Shown here piece after piece: positions 16,725 through 25,671 of a stretch of 34,370 nt of DNA. The number at the start of each line of letters is the position of its first letter. Position 1 is the stretch's first letter. The stretch lies in the NCBI GenBank assembly GCA_021824565.1, contig JAKAKL010000071.1:1-34370 (forward strand), given 5' to 3'. Under the pieces are notes generated by a model. It was not told the DNA's origin. It made no database searches and saw only the letters and a list, made by a program, of their open reading frames with translations. Source of the DNA: Bacteroidota bacterium. GTDB taxonomy: Bacteria > Bacteroidota > Ignavibacteria > Ignavibacteriales > Ignavibacteriaceae. A program made the translations under genes and the position numbers.

Positions 16725-17579
16725 TTAAATTAAGACTTCACCGCTAAAGATTATTTTAGCAGGTCCGGTTAACGAAAGATTTTTTATTTTTTGATTTTCA
16801 ACTTTAAAGTCTACAAGCAATTCATCGCCGCCGCGCGTAATCAATGAAATCGGCGCTTCAAGTTTATCGGTAACATAAGAAATAATTGCTGCAGCAGTAG
16901 AACCGGTGCCGCATGCAAGTGTTTCATCTTCAACTCCGCGTTCGTAAGTCCGTATATAAATTCTTTTGTCTACAATCTTGATAAAGTTAACATTCGTGCC
17001 GGCTGGAGAAAATTCTTTTAAGTTTCTTATTTCTCTTCCCAAATTGAATACAGGGAACCCGTCAATATTTTCATAGCCTGATTTTTGATCATGAATATTC
17101 TTAAGAACATCATTAATTTTAATAACTACATGAGGCGAACCTGTATCCGCATAGCAAGCATTTATAAGCTGACCGCCTGCTTTAACTTTAAAATTATATT
17201 TCAATTTAGCCGGGGGATTAAAATCGAACTTAATTATATCTTCAGTTAAAACCTCGCCGGTATATTGCACTGAATTTGATAGGAATTGAGTTCTTCCGCT
17301 TTTTATCCTTCTTGAAGAGTCCGCAAATTTTATCGCGCATCTTGCACCGTTACCGCAAAGGCTTCCGGTAGAGCCATCGGCATTAAAATATTCCATTTCA
17401 AAGTCATAAGCTTTTGAATTAGAAATAGTAATAACTCCGTCAGCGCCGACACCATTCCTGCGGTCGCACAACTTCTGAATTAGTTTTGAATCGAGGCTGA
17501 ATGCAGGATTAATATTTTTATCTATAACGATAAAATCATTACCCGCACCGCTCATTTTTTTAAAAGAAATTTTTTCCAT
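16725..17579 (-). CDS. dapF: Diaminopimelate epimerase
   Basis: The protein is 284 residues from ATG 17579 (a GTG directly in front, at 17582, is less likely). It converts LL- to meso-diaminopimelate for lysine and peptidoglycan synthesis in the cytoplasm. The two catalytic Cys lie in their usual motifs: C75 in SLCGNGARC and C223 in ACGTGSTAA. The N-terminal KMSGAGNDF and the central AGTNVNFI segment (about 193-200) are also characteristic. Length is normal for the family. No other lysine gene is near. Confidence 0.97.
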   Translation of the reverse strand: MEKISFKKMSGAGNDFIVIDKNINPAFSLDSKLIQKLCDRRNGVGADGVITISNSKAYDFEMEYFNADGSTGSLCGNGARCAIKFADSSRRIKSGRTQFLSNSVQYTGEVLTEDIIKFDFNPPAKLKYNFKVKAGGQLINACYADTGSPHVVIKINDVLKNIHDQKSGYENIDGFPVFNLGREIRNLKEFSPAGTNVNFIKIVDKRIYIRTYERGVEDETLACGTGSTAAAIISYVTDKLEAPISLITRGGDELLVDFKVENQKIKNLSLTGPAKIIFSGEVLI

Positions 17580-17696
17580 CACAGTTGCAATTTAGGACAA
17601 TATGAATTCCTTTTCAATAAAAATATTAAGGGTTAATAATTTAGTTATACAATTTGTTACCATTAATACATAGTAGAGGGGATAAATTTCTAAATG

Positions 17697-18683
17697 TTAA
17701 AAAACTTTGGTTAGCAGGTATGCGCCGGAAGCAATTAAACCGGCAACAGGAATAGTAAAAATCCAAGCCCAAACGATTCTGCTTGCGATACCCCATCTTA
17801 CAGCCGACAATCTTTTTAGCGATCCCACTCCTGTGATAGCGCCTGTTATTGTATGTGTTGTGCTAACAGGAATTCCAAAAGCTGTAGAAATAAATAAAGT
17901 GCTTGCAGCGCCAAGCTCGGCACAAAAGCCATCGACTGGTTTTAGCTTTGCCACTCTTTGCCCAAGTGTTTTTACAATTCTCCAGCCGCCGAATACGGTA
18001 CCTAATGCCATTGCAATATGGCACGCAAGTACAACCCATAACGGAACAAAGAATTTGTCGATTAAGTGTGAACTGAAAAGAAGACCGGCAATTATTCCCA
18101 TAGTTTTTTGCGCATCGTTTCCGCCATGACCAAGGCTATAAAATGCCGCCGAGACAAGTTGTCCTTTTCTAAAAAATTGGTCAACTCGTGATGGAGAATT
18201 TCTACGAAAAATTCTAAAAACAAAAACTCCTATCAGACCTCCTAAAAAAAGACCGAGGATTGGTGATATAAAAATAAATAGTACAGTCTTCATTATTCCG
18301 CTGTATACAAGAGAAGAAAAACCGGCTTTAACAATTGCCGCTCCCATCAAACCGCCAATCAAAGCATGTGAAGAACTTGTAGGAAGCCCGAAATACCAGG
18401 TGATAACATTCCAAGCAGATGCGCCGGCTAAAGCTGCAAATATTATAGCCGGGTCAACTATTTTTATATCAACTATTCCTTTACCGATTGTAATTGCCAC
18501 ATGAAGTCCGAAAAAAAGGAATGCTATGAAATTAAAGAATGCTGCCCAAATTACTGCTGCTTTAGGCGAGAGAACTCTTGTTGAAACTACAGTTGCAACT
18601 GAGTTTGCAGCATCGTGAAATCCGTTTAGAAAATCAAAAGTTAATGCTAAAAAGATTAATAGAATAATTGAGATACTAAACAT
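17697..18683 (-). CDS. Inorganic phosphate transporter, PiT family
   Basis: The protein is 328 residues, with about ten hydrophobic helices and the duplicated PiT signature: FLNGFHDAANSVATVVSTR near the N-terminus and GIPVSTTHTITGAITGVG in the second half, plus GGNDAQKTMG centrally. It carries out cation-coupled phosphate (or metal-phosphate) uptake across the inner membrane. The ATG overlaps the stop of the PhoU-like gene as TAATG (18681-18685), so the two are translationally coupled, the standard arrangement for low-affinity phosphate transporters. Confidence 0.95.
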   Translation of the reverse strand: MFSISIILLIFLALTFDFLNGFHDAANSVATVVSTRVLSPKAAVIWAAFFNFIAFLFFGLHVAITIGKGIVDIKIVDPAIIFAALAGASAWNVITWYFGLPTSSSHALIGGLMGAAIVKAGFSSLVYSGIMKTVLFIFISPILGLFLGGLIGVFVFRIFRRNSPSRVDQFFRKGQLVSAAFYSLGHGGNDAQKTMGIIAGLLFSSHLIDKFFVPLWVVLACHIAMALGTVFGGWRIVKTLGQRVAKLKPVDGFCAELGAASTLFISTAFGIPVSTTHTITGAITGVGSLKRLSAVRWGIASRIVWAWIFTIPVAGLIASGAYLLTKVF

Positions 18684-19306
18684 TAAGCCTGCTTAACTAT
18701 AAGTGATCCGATAATTTTTGCAACATCATCACATTGGTCGAGAATTTTTTCGGAAGTTTGAAATATATCTTTCCATTTCATAATGTAGATTGCATCATGG
18801 TATGTGAAAAGCTCAGCTATGGCTTCGTTTCTCAACTGGTCGCCAAGGCTTTCCAAATGGTTTACCTCAACACAGTGCTTCATTATATCCTTGCTGTCTT
18901 TAAGATTTCGCAGCCCTTTTACAGCCTCGCTTAATGAAAAAATAGAATCGTCAATCAACTTAACTACGTCAATAAAAGTTTTATTGACTTTATCGATGTT
19001 GTAGATTTTCATCATGTTCGAAATTTTCAGGATCAAATCTATAATGCTGTCAAACTCGTGGGCTAAAGAAAAAATATCTTCCCTATCAAGAGGTGTGATA
19101 AATGTTTTATTAAGCTTTTCAAAAATTTCAAAAGTTATGCTGTCTGCTGCATGTTCAATGTCTTTTATTTTCTGTAAAGACTCCGCATTAAAACTCTCCG
19201 AGTCAACATTTGCGCTGAATTGTTTTGAAGCAGCAATGCACTCAACTGCTAGCTTATCAAACATGTCGAAGAATTCATATTCTTTAGGTAATAAATTGAA
19301 GCCCAT
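18683..19306 (-). CDS. DUF47/PhoU-like partner of the phosphate transporter
   Basis: From ATG 19306 the protein is 207 residues (MGFNLLPKEYEFFDMFDKL). The longer frame would need a TTG at 19318 that overlaps the likely GGAA site. It is all-helical with the DUF47 pattern: acidic helix ends, DIEHAADSITFEIFEKLNK, then FITPLDREDIFSLAHEFDSIID. This family forms PhoU-like helical bundles and regulates the adjacent PiT permease. Its stop codon overlaps the start of the permease. Confidence 0.93.
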   Translation of the reverse strand: MGFNLLPKEYEFFDMFDKLAVECIAASKQFSANVDSESFNAESLQKIKDIEHAADSITFEIFEKLNKTFITPLDREDIFSLAHEFDSIIDLILKISNMMKIYNIDKVNKTFIDVVKLIDDSIFSLSEAVKGLRNLKDSKDIMKHCVEVNHLESLGDQLRNEAIAELFTYHDAIYIMKWKDIFQTSEKILDQCDDVAKIIGSLIVKQA

Positions 19307-19466
19307 TTTTAATTCCAATCTTTTAAATTTTCCTATCGCTAAAATAATTCTTTTTTACAAATAATTAATATTTATATAAAGATTTTTTTAAAAAATGAAA
19401 GTAAAGATTTTGATTTTCAAGTCAATGAGCAGAGATTTCCCATTTTTTAAATAAAAATTTTAATTG

Positions 19467-19818
19467 TGGAGGTGGCGGGAGTCGAACCCGCGTCCGAAGT
19501 TAAGCACCAAAGAACGTCTACACACATAGTTTGTTTTTATTTAGCTTAAAGTTACCAAACAAACAAGGATCGCTTTAAGCCTGCTCATTAAAATTTCACC
19601 TCGTCTATAAGAGCGATAGATTCGGCAATCATACCTAAACGACGCTCAATTGATTCCCGGCATGAGAAGAACCATTGAACGGCTGCTATTTAATTAAGCA
19701 GCTAAGGCGTAATTAGATTCGCCAGTTATTGTTTGTTCCCAATTTTTTAACGTGTATTTGGGGAACACGGTGCGCAGTTCTATGACTCTATAACCCCGTC
19801 GAAACCAAATTCACCCCC
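19467..19818 (-). ncRNA. ssrA: tmRNA (transfer-messenger RNA)
   Basis: The 5' end reads GGGGGTGAATTTGGTTTCGACGGGG-like (19818 downward) and the 3' end carries the T-arm GCGGGTTCGACTCCCGC and CACCTCC. The two ends pair as a seven-base acceptor stem with one G-U pair. CCA is not encoded. The tag frame, starting at a GGC resume codon (19721-19723), reads GESNYALAA and ends with TAA at 19694-19696. It resembles tags of Bacteroidota (G-E-x-N-Y-A-L-A-A). It rescues stalled ribosomes with SmpB and marks the nascent peptide for proteolysis. Confidence 0.97.
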
Positions 19819-19864
19819 GTTATTAGGGTTGCCATAAAACCAAAAATAAATTTAAGAACATTTA

Positions 19865-20419
19865 CTAAGAATTAGTTTCCCATTTAACATCATCAACGCC
19901 GCAATAAGAATTTTCGTATCTGGCTAAAACAAAAAATAAATCCGAAAGCCTGTTTATAAATATAGTAATATTATCGCTTAGCTTCACCTGGGTCTTTAGG
20001 GTTATAATTCTTCGTTCGGCTCTTCTGCTGATTGAACGGCAAACATGAAGCAGCGCCGAGCCTTTCGTGCCGCCGGGAAGAATAAAATTCTTCAGAGGTT
20101 CAAGTTTGTTTTCAAAGAAATCAATTGCATTTTCAGCATCGGTAATGAATTCTTTGGAAACTCTTGGCATCTTCAATTTATTATTTTTTTCAACATCGGG
20201 TGTTGATAAATCCGAGCCGACGGTGAATAATTCATTTTGTATTTTCTGTAAAACTTTTATTACTTCTTCGCTTTTGATCTCTGTAATTGCAAGACCGATG
20301 AAGGAATTCAACTCATCAATTGTTCCATAAGCTTCGATCCTTGAATTATCCTTTGAAACTCTTTCACCGCCGAATAAACCGGTAGTTCCGTCATCGCCAG
20401 TTTTTGTATATATCTTCAT
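19865..20419 (-). CDS. ATP:cob(I)alamin adenosyltransferase, PduO type
   Basis: The protein is 184 residues. It forms adenosylcobalamin from cob(I)alamin and ATP. The N-terminal TKTGDDGTTGLFGGERVSK is the family's ATP-binding signature, DELNSFIGL follows, and the LPGGTKGSALLHVCRSISRRAER segment (about 113-135) holds the conserved Arg residues. It overlaps the upstream YgfZ-like gene by four bases (ATGA). It implies that B12-dependent enzymes are used in this organism, though none lie in this window. Confidence 0.95.
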   Translation of the reverse strand: MKIYTKTGDDGTTGLFGGERVSKDNSRIEAYGTIDELNSFIGLAITEIKSEEVIKVLQKIQNELFTVGSDLSTPDVEKNNKLKMPRVSKEFITDAENAIDFFENKLEPLKNFILPGGTKGSALLHVCRSISRRAERRIITLKTQVKLSDNITIFINRLSDLFFVLARYENSYCGVDDVKWETNS

Positions 20420-21519
20420 TTATTTTTAATATTATTTTCGACGGTAACTTTTGCCGTGTTTCCTGATTCGTTTTTTGCAGTAAGAATTTGTCCCTCTGCC
20501 GCAAAAGCACGTTTTATATATGCTAGCGCGATGCTTTTGTTCAATCTAGGCAAGAACGCAATTGAAGTGATTGTTCCTGCTTCATTACTGTTTTCATCGT
20601 AAAGAAAATATTTTTCATCCGCATTAACTTGCTTGTCAAAATTAATTTTTCGTAAATATTTTTGCACTTTATCATACGTATCCAGCCTTGCAATTACTTC
20701 CTGCCCGATATAACAGCCTTTGGTAAAGCTGACAAAATCTAAAATCCCCGCTTCGTGCGGATTATATTGATCGTTTAATTCGCCCGGCGCGGAAGGAATT
20801 AAGGAAGAAATTTTATATAACTTATAAGCATCATCTCCGATTAAGTTAAAATCAAACGGACCGACGTGCTCGATCATAAATTTAGTCAATTCGATACCAT
20901 TAGCCGCATCCGCAAGTATCCAGAATTTTTCATTGCCGTTTGCTGCTTTAAGCTTTGCAAGAATAAAAATTAATCCTTCGGCACGTATTGTTTTAAATTC
21001 ATTAAGCTTAATATCGTTAACAGCATTGCCGCATACGAGCATTAGAAAAGAATGCGCTTGAGGTCCAAGCATTTCAATAAACACATAATTATCAGAGCCA
21101 TAATTAAGGTTGACGTCGTCTGTAATTATGTATTTTCTAATCCAGCTTACTACCTTTTCTTTATTTTCATCGCTGCAAAGCAGCAGCTGATGATCTTCAA
21201 AGTTAAGAATCGTTGCTGCATCAATTATTCTTCCTTTTTCAGTTGTAAAAATTGTATGCGCAAGCATTCCTTTTGGTAAATCTTTTAAAGAATTGGAAGT
21301 AATCCTGTGTAAAAAATCGAGCACATCTTTGCCGTGAAATTCAACTATGCCGCTGCTGGAAAGATCCCGCAATCCAACACCTTTTAAAATTGAATTATAT
21401 TCATTCTCTACCGACGAAAATAATCTAAATCTTTTTTTGCCATTAATTATTTCTGCTGAATAGCCTGCGTTTTCAAAATAAACCGACAACGAATTAGGCT
21501 TCAATTCAATATCGAACAT
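20416..21519 (-). CDS. YgfZ/GcvT-like folate-binding protein
   Basis: From ATG 21519, supported by GGAG seven bases upstream, the protein is 367 residues; the frame extends further upstream but without support. The hallmark is TKGCYIGQEVIARLDTYDKV, the YgfZ motif K-G-C-Y-x-G-Q-E. The fold is that of the glycine cleavage T protein. YgfZ-type proteins assist repair or assembly of certain Fe-S enzymes with tetrahydrofolate. The N-terminal FHGKDVLDFLHRITSNSL block is also typical. It overlaps the adenosyltransferase by four bases. Confidence 0.92.
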   Translation of the reverse strand: MFDIELKPNSLSVYFENAGYSAEIINGKKRFRLFSSVENEYNSILKGVGLRDLSSSGIVEFHGKDVLDFLHRITSNSLKDLPKGMLAHTIFTTEKGRIIDAATILNFEDHQLLLCSDENKEKVVSWIRKYIITDDVNLNYGSDNYVFIEMLGPQAHSFLMLVCGNAVNDIKLNEFKTIRAEGLIFILAKLKAANGNEKFWILADAANGIELTKFMIEHVGPFDFNLIGDDAYKLYKISSLIPSAPGELNDQYNPHEAGILDFVSFTKGCYIGQEVIARLDTYDKVQKYLRKINFDKQVNADEKYFLYDENSNEAGTITSIAFLPRLNKSIALAYIKRAFAAEGQILTAKNESGNTAKVTVENNIKNK

Positions 21520-21524
21520 CAAAA

Positions 21525-21528
21525 CTCC
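21525..21528 (-). promoter_or_regulatory. Ribosome-binding site GGAG deciding the YgfZ start
   Basis: On the minus strand GGAG lies six bases before ATG 21519. It favours this start over the upstream extension to 21564. Confidence 0.6.
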
Positions 21529-21644
21529 AAATTTTATAACAAGGCATGAATAAAACCGCCGCAAATTAATAAAATTAAAGTACTGCTACAATAACTGTTT
21601 TAATAGCAGCAGCTTTTATAGAAAGGAAATCGGGTAAGAAAAGA

Positions 21645-22496
21645 TTAATATGGCCGTGTTTGTCTATGGTTTCTGGTATTTACATAAACGCTGTCTTTAA
21701 CATCCCAGATGAAAGGGATGGAATCAGCAGCATAAATTCTATTGGGCAAATCATAGTAGAGATATTCGTAGTAGTCAGGGAACTTGTCGTTGTTAAAGTT
21801 GGCTATCGTTCTCTGGAAATCAATTCCTTTGTATGTCATCAAAAGATGCGGAGGATTTGTAAGTCCATCTACAAAGAAATAATTGTAATCAATATGACCG
21901 ATGCCGCGGGCATAATGAAAATCAACTTTTACATAAGGAGTTCCGTTGTATGCCCATTTATCCATGACCAAATAATTAAACCCGCCGTGAGCCGGAATCG
22001 GCGCTTCCCAGATTTTGGTGAAGGTGCCGTTATCGCATCTAAGCAAAGTCAAATAGAAAAAAGCCGTTCCAAGATGCGTGCTGTCAAGATTAATAAAACT
22101 TTGATCATATCCAACAATATTTTTAGTTTCGATTAATCTCTCTCCCGGTTTCGATTTCGCTATCACCGCAAAGACATAAGTGTTTGAGCCGCTGTTTAAA
22201 TATATAACTGCAGGCTTGGGAACATTGAAAGTAAATGTCTTATCGAAATTAACTAAGTAAGAGCCTTTGGGATAATTGTTAAGGACGTATTCAATTACCG
22301 AAAGAGTATCGCATGGGGTTCTTGAACCAGACTGCTGCTGCTTTACCTGAAGATTGTATCGTTGAATATCAGCATCTGTTTTGGGAGAGGTTGCAACATC
22401 GCCTGTAGTGCTATGCTCAACTGTGGTTTTATGTTCACACGAAAAAAATAAAGTCGACAGTGCGAACAGAAAAATTATAGAAAAATTTTTTTTCAT
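21645..22496 (-). CDS. Predicted lipoprotein of unknown function
   Basis: The protein is 283 residues. A lipoprotein signal (MKKNFSIIFLFALSTLFFSC) places the lipidated Cys at residue 20. A Thr/Ser-rich linker is followed by a beta-rich domain with many Tyr, Asp and Phe (VYLNSGSN, HYARGIGHIDYNYFFVDG, FNNDKFPDYYEYL). FNNDKFPDYYEY resembles a calcium-binding-like Asp loop (NxDxxPD), so an integrin- or FG-GAP-like module is conceivable. I recognise no family. It is likely anchored in the outer or inner membrane leaflet. It stands alone between the YgfZ operon and the dipeptidase. Confidence 0.7.
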   Translation of the reverse strand: MKKNFSIIFLFALSTLFFSCEHKTTVEHSTTGDVATSPKTDADIQRYNLQVKQQQSGSRTPCDTLSVIEYVLNNYPKGSYLVNFDKTFTFNVPKPAVIYLNSGSNTYVFAVIAKSKPGERLIETKNIVGYDQSFINLDSTHLGTAFFYLTLLRCDNGTFTKIWEAPIPAHGGFNYLVMDKWAYNGTPYVKVDFHYARGIGHIDYNYFFVDGLTNPPHLLMTYKGIDFQRTIANFNNDKFPDYYEYLYYDLPNRIYAADSIPFIWDVKDSVYVNTRNHRQTRPY

Positions 22497-22672
22497 ATTT
22501 TTTTCTAATCATCGATGCTTAACAAAAATATTTTCCAACAATTATGCCGTATTCTATATTTAACTTACGCTCAGCTTTACAAAAAAATTATTCCAATTAG
22601 CCTCTATGCAAAACGATCCAGCATCAGATATTCTTAAATTCTTTTATCAATCTTAGAATCGAACAAAAGCAC

Positions 22673-24037
22673 TTAAGCTGAATACTCTTTGAGAAAATAA
22701 GCAGAACTCATTATCCCAAGTCTAAAGTGATTAAGATTAAAATGCTCATTAGGAGAATGAAGGTTTTCAGAATTTAATCCGAGTCCCATCAAAACAGTCG
22801 GCACTTTTAACTTTTTTACAAATGTTGTAACTATCGGAACCGAACCGCCTTCTCTTATAAAAACGATTTTTTTACCAAAAGCTTTTTCCATCGCCTTGGT
22901 GCCGGCAACTGTTGATGCATCGTTAAGCGAAATTAAAACCGGATATGCACTGTGCAAATCTTTGATCTTAAGTTTTACTGATTTGGGTGCAATCTTTTTA
23001 ACGTACTTGGTAAATTCTCTTGCTATCTTTGCAGGATCTTGATTAGGAACAAGCCTCATGCTAATCTTTGCAGAAGCTTTTGAAGGAATAACAGTCTTTG
23101 CTCCTTGCCCGGTAAAGCCACCAATAATACCATTGCAATCCAGTGTCGGTCTAATCCATGTTCTTTCTAATGAAGAAAAACCTTTTTCGCCTTGAAGTTC
23201 TGCAACTCCTAATTCTTTTGCAAATTTCTTCTCTGAAAATTTTAATCTCTTAAAATTATCGTTTTCTTTTTTTGAAAGTTTAAGGACATCATCATAAAAA
23301 TGAGGTATCATTATCTTCCCGTTTTTATCCTGAAGTTTTGAAATCATATTTGATAAAACATTAATCGGATTTCCAACGGCGCCTCCGAACGTTCCCGAAT
23401 GAAGATCGCGGTTAGGTCCGGTAACTTCAACTTCCATATAAGATAATCCTCGAAGACCGTATGTAATTGTAGGAACTCCTTCTTCATAAAGGGCAGTGTC
23501 GGAAATTAATACCGTATCGCATTTTAATAAATCCGTATTGTGATTTATAAATAATTCAAGATGCTCGCTTCCAATCTCTTCTTCGCCCTCGATGATGAAT
23601 TTAACATTAAGAGGAAGACTTCCTTCAACTTTGAAAAATGCTTCAACGCTTTTTATATGCATGAACACTTGACCTTTATCATCGGTCGCACCGCGTGCAA
23701 AAATTTTTCCGTCTTTAATCGCTGGTTCAAAAGGAGGGCTGTCCCATAATTCGATAGGATCAACCGGCTGTACATCGTAATGACCGTAAATTAAAACTGT
23801 CGGCTTACCCGGCGCGCCCAGCCATTCGCCGTACACAAGCGGATGTCCTTCAGTCTTAAAAATTTCTACCCTGCTCATTCCTGCATCTTTTAATTTTGAC
23901 GCTACAAAATTAGCGCATCTGTTTATGTCTTCCCTGTTTTCAACCAAAGTGCTGATGCTGGGAATTTTAAGGAACTCTTTTAGTTCTTCAATGTAGTTTT
24001 GCTGATTGGCTTCTATAAAACTGATTACGTCCTGCAA
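22673..24037 (-). CDS. M20-family dipeptidase
   Basis: The protein is 454 residues with a TTG start at 24037 supported by AAGGAG seven bases upstream. It is a two-zinc peptidase: H86 and D88 in YGHYDVQP, D119/D120 in ATDDKGQ, and the catalytic/ligand Glu cluster E152-E154 in EGEEEIGSEH. The dimerisation (lid) domain sits around residues 190-300 (RDLHSGTFGGAVGNP), and the late His ligand is in the NSENLHSPNEH region. There is no signal peptide, so it is cytoplasmic. It probably hydrolyses dipeptides as in the PepV/CNDP-like group. Exact specificity is unknown. Confidence 0.93.
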   Translation of the reverse strand: MQDVISFIEANQQNYIEELKEFLKIPSISTLVENREDINRCANFVASKLKDAGMSRVEIFKTEGHPLVYGEWLGAPGKPTVLIYGHYDVQPVDPIELWDSPPFEPAIKDGKIFARGATDDKGQVFMHIKSVEAFFKVEGSLPLNVKFIIEGEEEIGSEHLELFINHNTDLLKCDTVLISDTALYEEGVPTITYGLRGLSYMEVEVTGPNRDLHSGTFGGAVGNPINVLSNMISKLQDKNGKIMIPHFYDDVLKLSKKENDNFKRLKFSEKKFAKELGVAELQGEKGFSSLERTWIRPTLDCNGIIGGFTGQGAKTVIPSKASAKISMRLVPNQDPAKIAREFTKYVKKIAPKSVKLKIKDLHSAYPVLISLNDASTVAGTKAMEKAFGKKIVFIREGGSVPIVTTFVKKLKVPTVLMGLGLNSENLHSPNEHFNLNHFRLGIMSSAYFLKEYSA

Positions 24038-24044
24038 GTTGATG

Positions 24045-24050
24045 CTCCTT
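24045..24050 (-). promoter_or_regulatory. Ribosome-binding site AAGGAG for a TTG start
   Basis: On the minus strand AAGGAG is seven bases before TTG 24037. This strong site makes the non-ATG start credible for the dipeptidase. Confidence 0.7.
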
Positions 24051-24291
24051 ATGTAGTGTGTAAAATTAGTAATTAATATTTAGGGTAATATAGTTACAAC
24101 AATTTTAAATTTTTCTTCAGCACCCATATTATGCCGATAACTTTTTTGAATTATCCGGCGCTCAAACTTAAGAAATTATTATAATATTAAAAATTTTTCT
24201 TGATAACACTTTCTTATCCTTTTGCGGTAAGCTAAAAATATTTCCAGCATGTTTATTTGGTAAACTTTTTCCGCTTTTATATATTCACCGC
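24051..24291. other. Divergent intergenic region; no element recognised
   Basis: This is about 240 AT-rich bases between the dipeptidase (minus) and the first LptF/LptG-family permease gene (plus). It must contain promoters for both genes, but no box pair could be assigned with confidence. No hairpin terminator or riboswitch is seen. Confidence 0.35.
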
Positions 24292-25671
24292 ATGATTTTA
24301 TCAAGATACATACTTAAAAATCACGTAACGCCATTTGTCTTTTCAAACATTACTTTAATCTTCATTTTCCTGCTGCAGTTTATGATGAAGTTCGCCGACC
24401 GGCTTGTAGGAAAAGGCTTGGGCATCTGGGTTATAATCAAACTCATCACTTTTAATCTTGCATGGATGGTAGTGCTTGTCGTTCCCATGGCTACGCTTGT
24501 GGCTACGTTAATGGCTTTCGGGAACATGTCGCAGAACAACGAAATAACAATTTTAAAATCCTCCGGCGTTAGTCTTCATAAGATGATGATTGCTCCAATA
24601 TTTGCCAGTATAATTTTAGCATACTTGCTTTTTCTTTTTAACAATGACGTCCTGCCGGATGCAAATCATCAAGCTAAAATTTTAATGGAAGAAATTTCAA
24701 GGCAGAAGCCCACGCTTTCACTTCAGCCTGGAGTCTTTTCTCAGGATGTTTCCAACTATGCTATTCTTGCAAGAGGAATTGACAAGGAGACTAACGAGCT
24801 TAAAGATTTAGTAATATATGATTACACGAATCCGTCGAAAGTTGACGTCGTTACTGCTGAGAAAGGAAGAATTTATTTTTCCAAAGATCAATCAAAATTA
24901 ATTATGGATCTATGGAACGGCGAGATACATGAATCCGATCAGGTGCAAACTAACCTGTACAGGAAACTTGAATTTAGAAAGCACCGGATAATTATGAACG
25001 GCGATCAGTTTACTTTTCAGCAAGCTGCTCCAGGCACACCGCGCGGAGACCGTGAACTAAGCACCGGCGCAATGCTTACTATAATCGACAGCTTAAACAT
25101 GATTCGGAACAGCGCTCTAAAAAATTTATCTATTCAGGCTAACAAATTTTTGCTTGTTGGAAACGTTCCATCAGCATTTATTCGTGCTCCTGCACCCGGG
25201 AATCAATCCAAAAACATTGTTTATTTAAACGCGCTTGAAAAAATTAGAACGGCTCAAAATATAGTGACTGCAAATTTCAGAGAATGGCAGTCGATCCAGG
25301 ATGAATTAAATTCTTATTGGGTTGAAGTTCATAAAAAATACGCGCTGCCTGTTGCGTGCATAGTTTTTATATTGATCGGCGCTCCACTCGGCGTAATGGT
25401 TCACAAAGGCGGTTTTGGTGTTGCAGCAAGTATTAGTTTGTTTTTCTTCGTGGTTTATTGGGCTTTTTTAATCGGCGGAGAAAAACTTGCGGACAGAAAT
25501 ATTATTACGCCTTTCTGGGGGATGTGGTCTGCTAATATTCTCCTGAGTATTATCGGTTTTATCCTGACGACCAAAACAATTCAGGAAACCGTAAATATTA
25601 ATTTTGCAGCGCTTAAAAAATTTATTCCAAAGCAGTGGAGAGTTTTCCAGGAAGTGCATGAGGAAAACTAA
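24292..25671 (+). CDS. LptF/LptG (YjgP/YjgQ) family LPS export permease, first copy
   Basis: The protein is 459 residues. The N-terminal motif LSRYILKNHVTPF and three helices in the first 130 residues are followed by a periplasmic beta-jellyroll region and three C-terminal helices (about 350-440), the fold of LptF/G. Ser/Gly-rich ILKSSGVSLHKM (about 95) is the coupling segment that contacts the ATPase LptB. It is longer than typical E. coli LptF, with extra sequence at about 255-335 between the jellyroll and the last helices, as is common in Bacteroidota. The next gene starts directly after its stop. Together with LptB it would extract lipopolysaccharide from the inner membrane; LptB is not in this window. 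Confidence 0.92.
   Translation: MILSRYILKNHVTPFVFSNITLIFIFLLQFMMKFADRLVGKGLGIWVIIKLITFNLAWMVVLVVPMATLVATLMAFGNMSQNNEITILKSSGVSLHKMMIAPIFASIILAYLLFLFNNDVLPDANHQAKILMEEISRQKPTLSLQPGVFSQDVSNYAILARGIDKETNELKDLVIYDYTNPSKVDVVTAEKGRIYFSKDQSKLIMDLWNGEIHESDQVQTNLYRKLEFRKHRIIMNGDQFTFQQAAPGTPRGDRELSTGAMLTIIDSLNMIRNSALKNLSIQANKFLLVGNVPSAFIRAPAPGNQSKNIVYLNALEKIRTAQNIVTANFREWQSIQDELNSYWVEVHKKYALPVACIVFILIGAPLGVMVHKGGFGVAASISLFFFVVYWAFLIGGEKLADRNIITPFWGMWSANILLSIIGFILTTKTIQETVNINFAALKKFIPKQWRVFQEVHEEN

Noticed and set aside
19467-19530. A tRNA gene (GGGAGTCGAACCCGC)
   Set aside because: The T-arm belongs to the tmRNA; the 5' partner and tag frame lie about 300 bases away.
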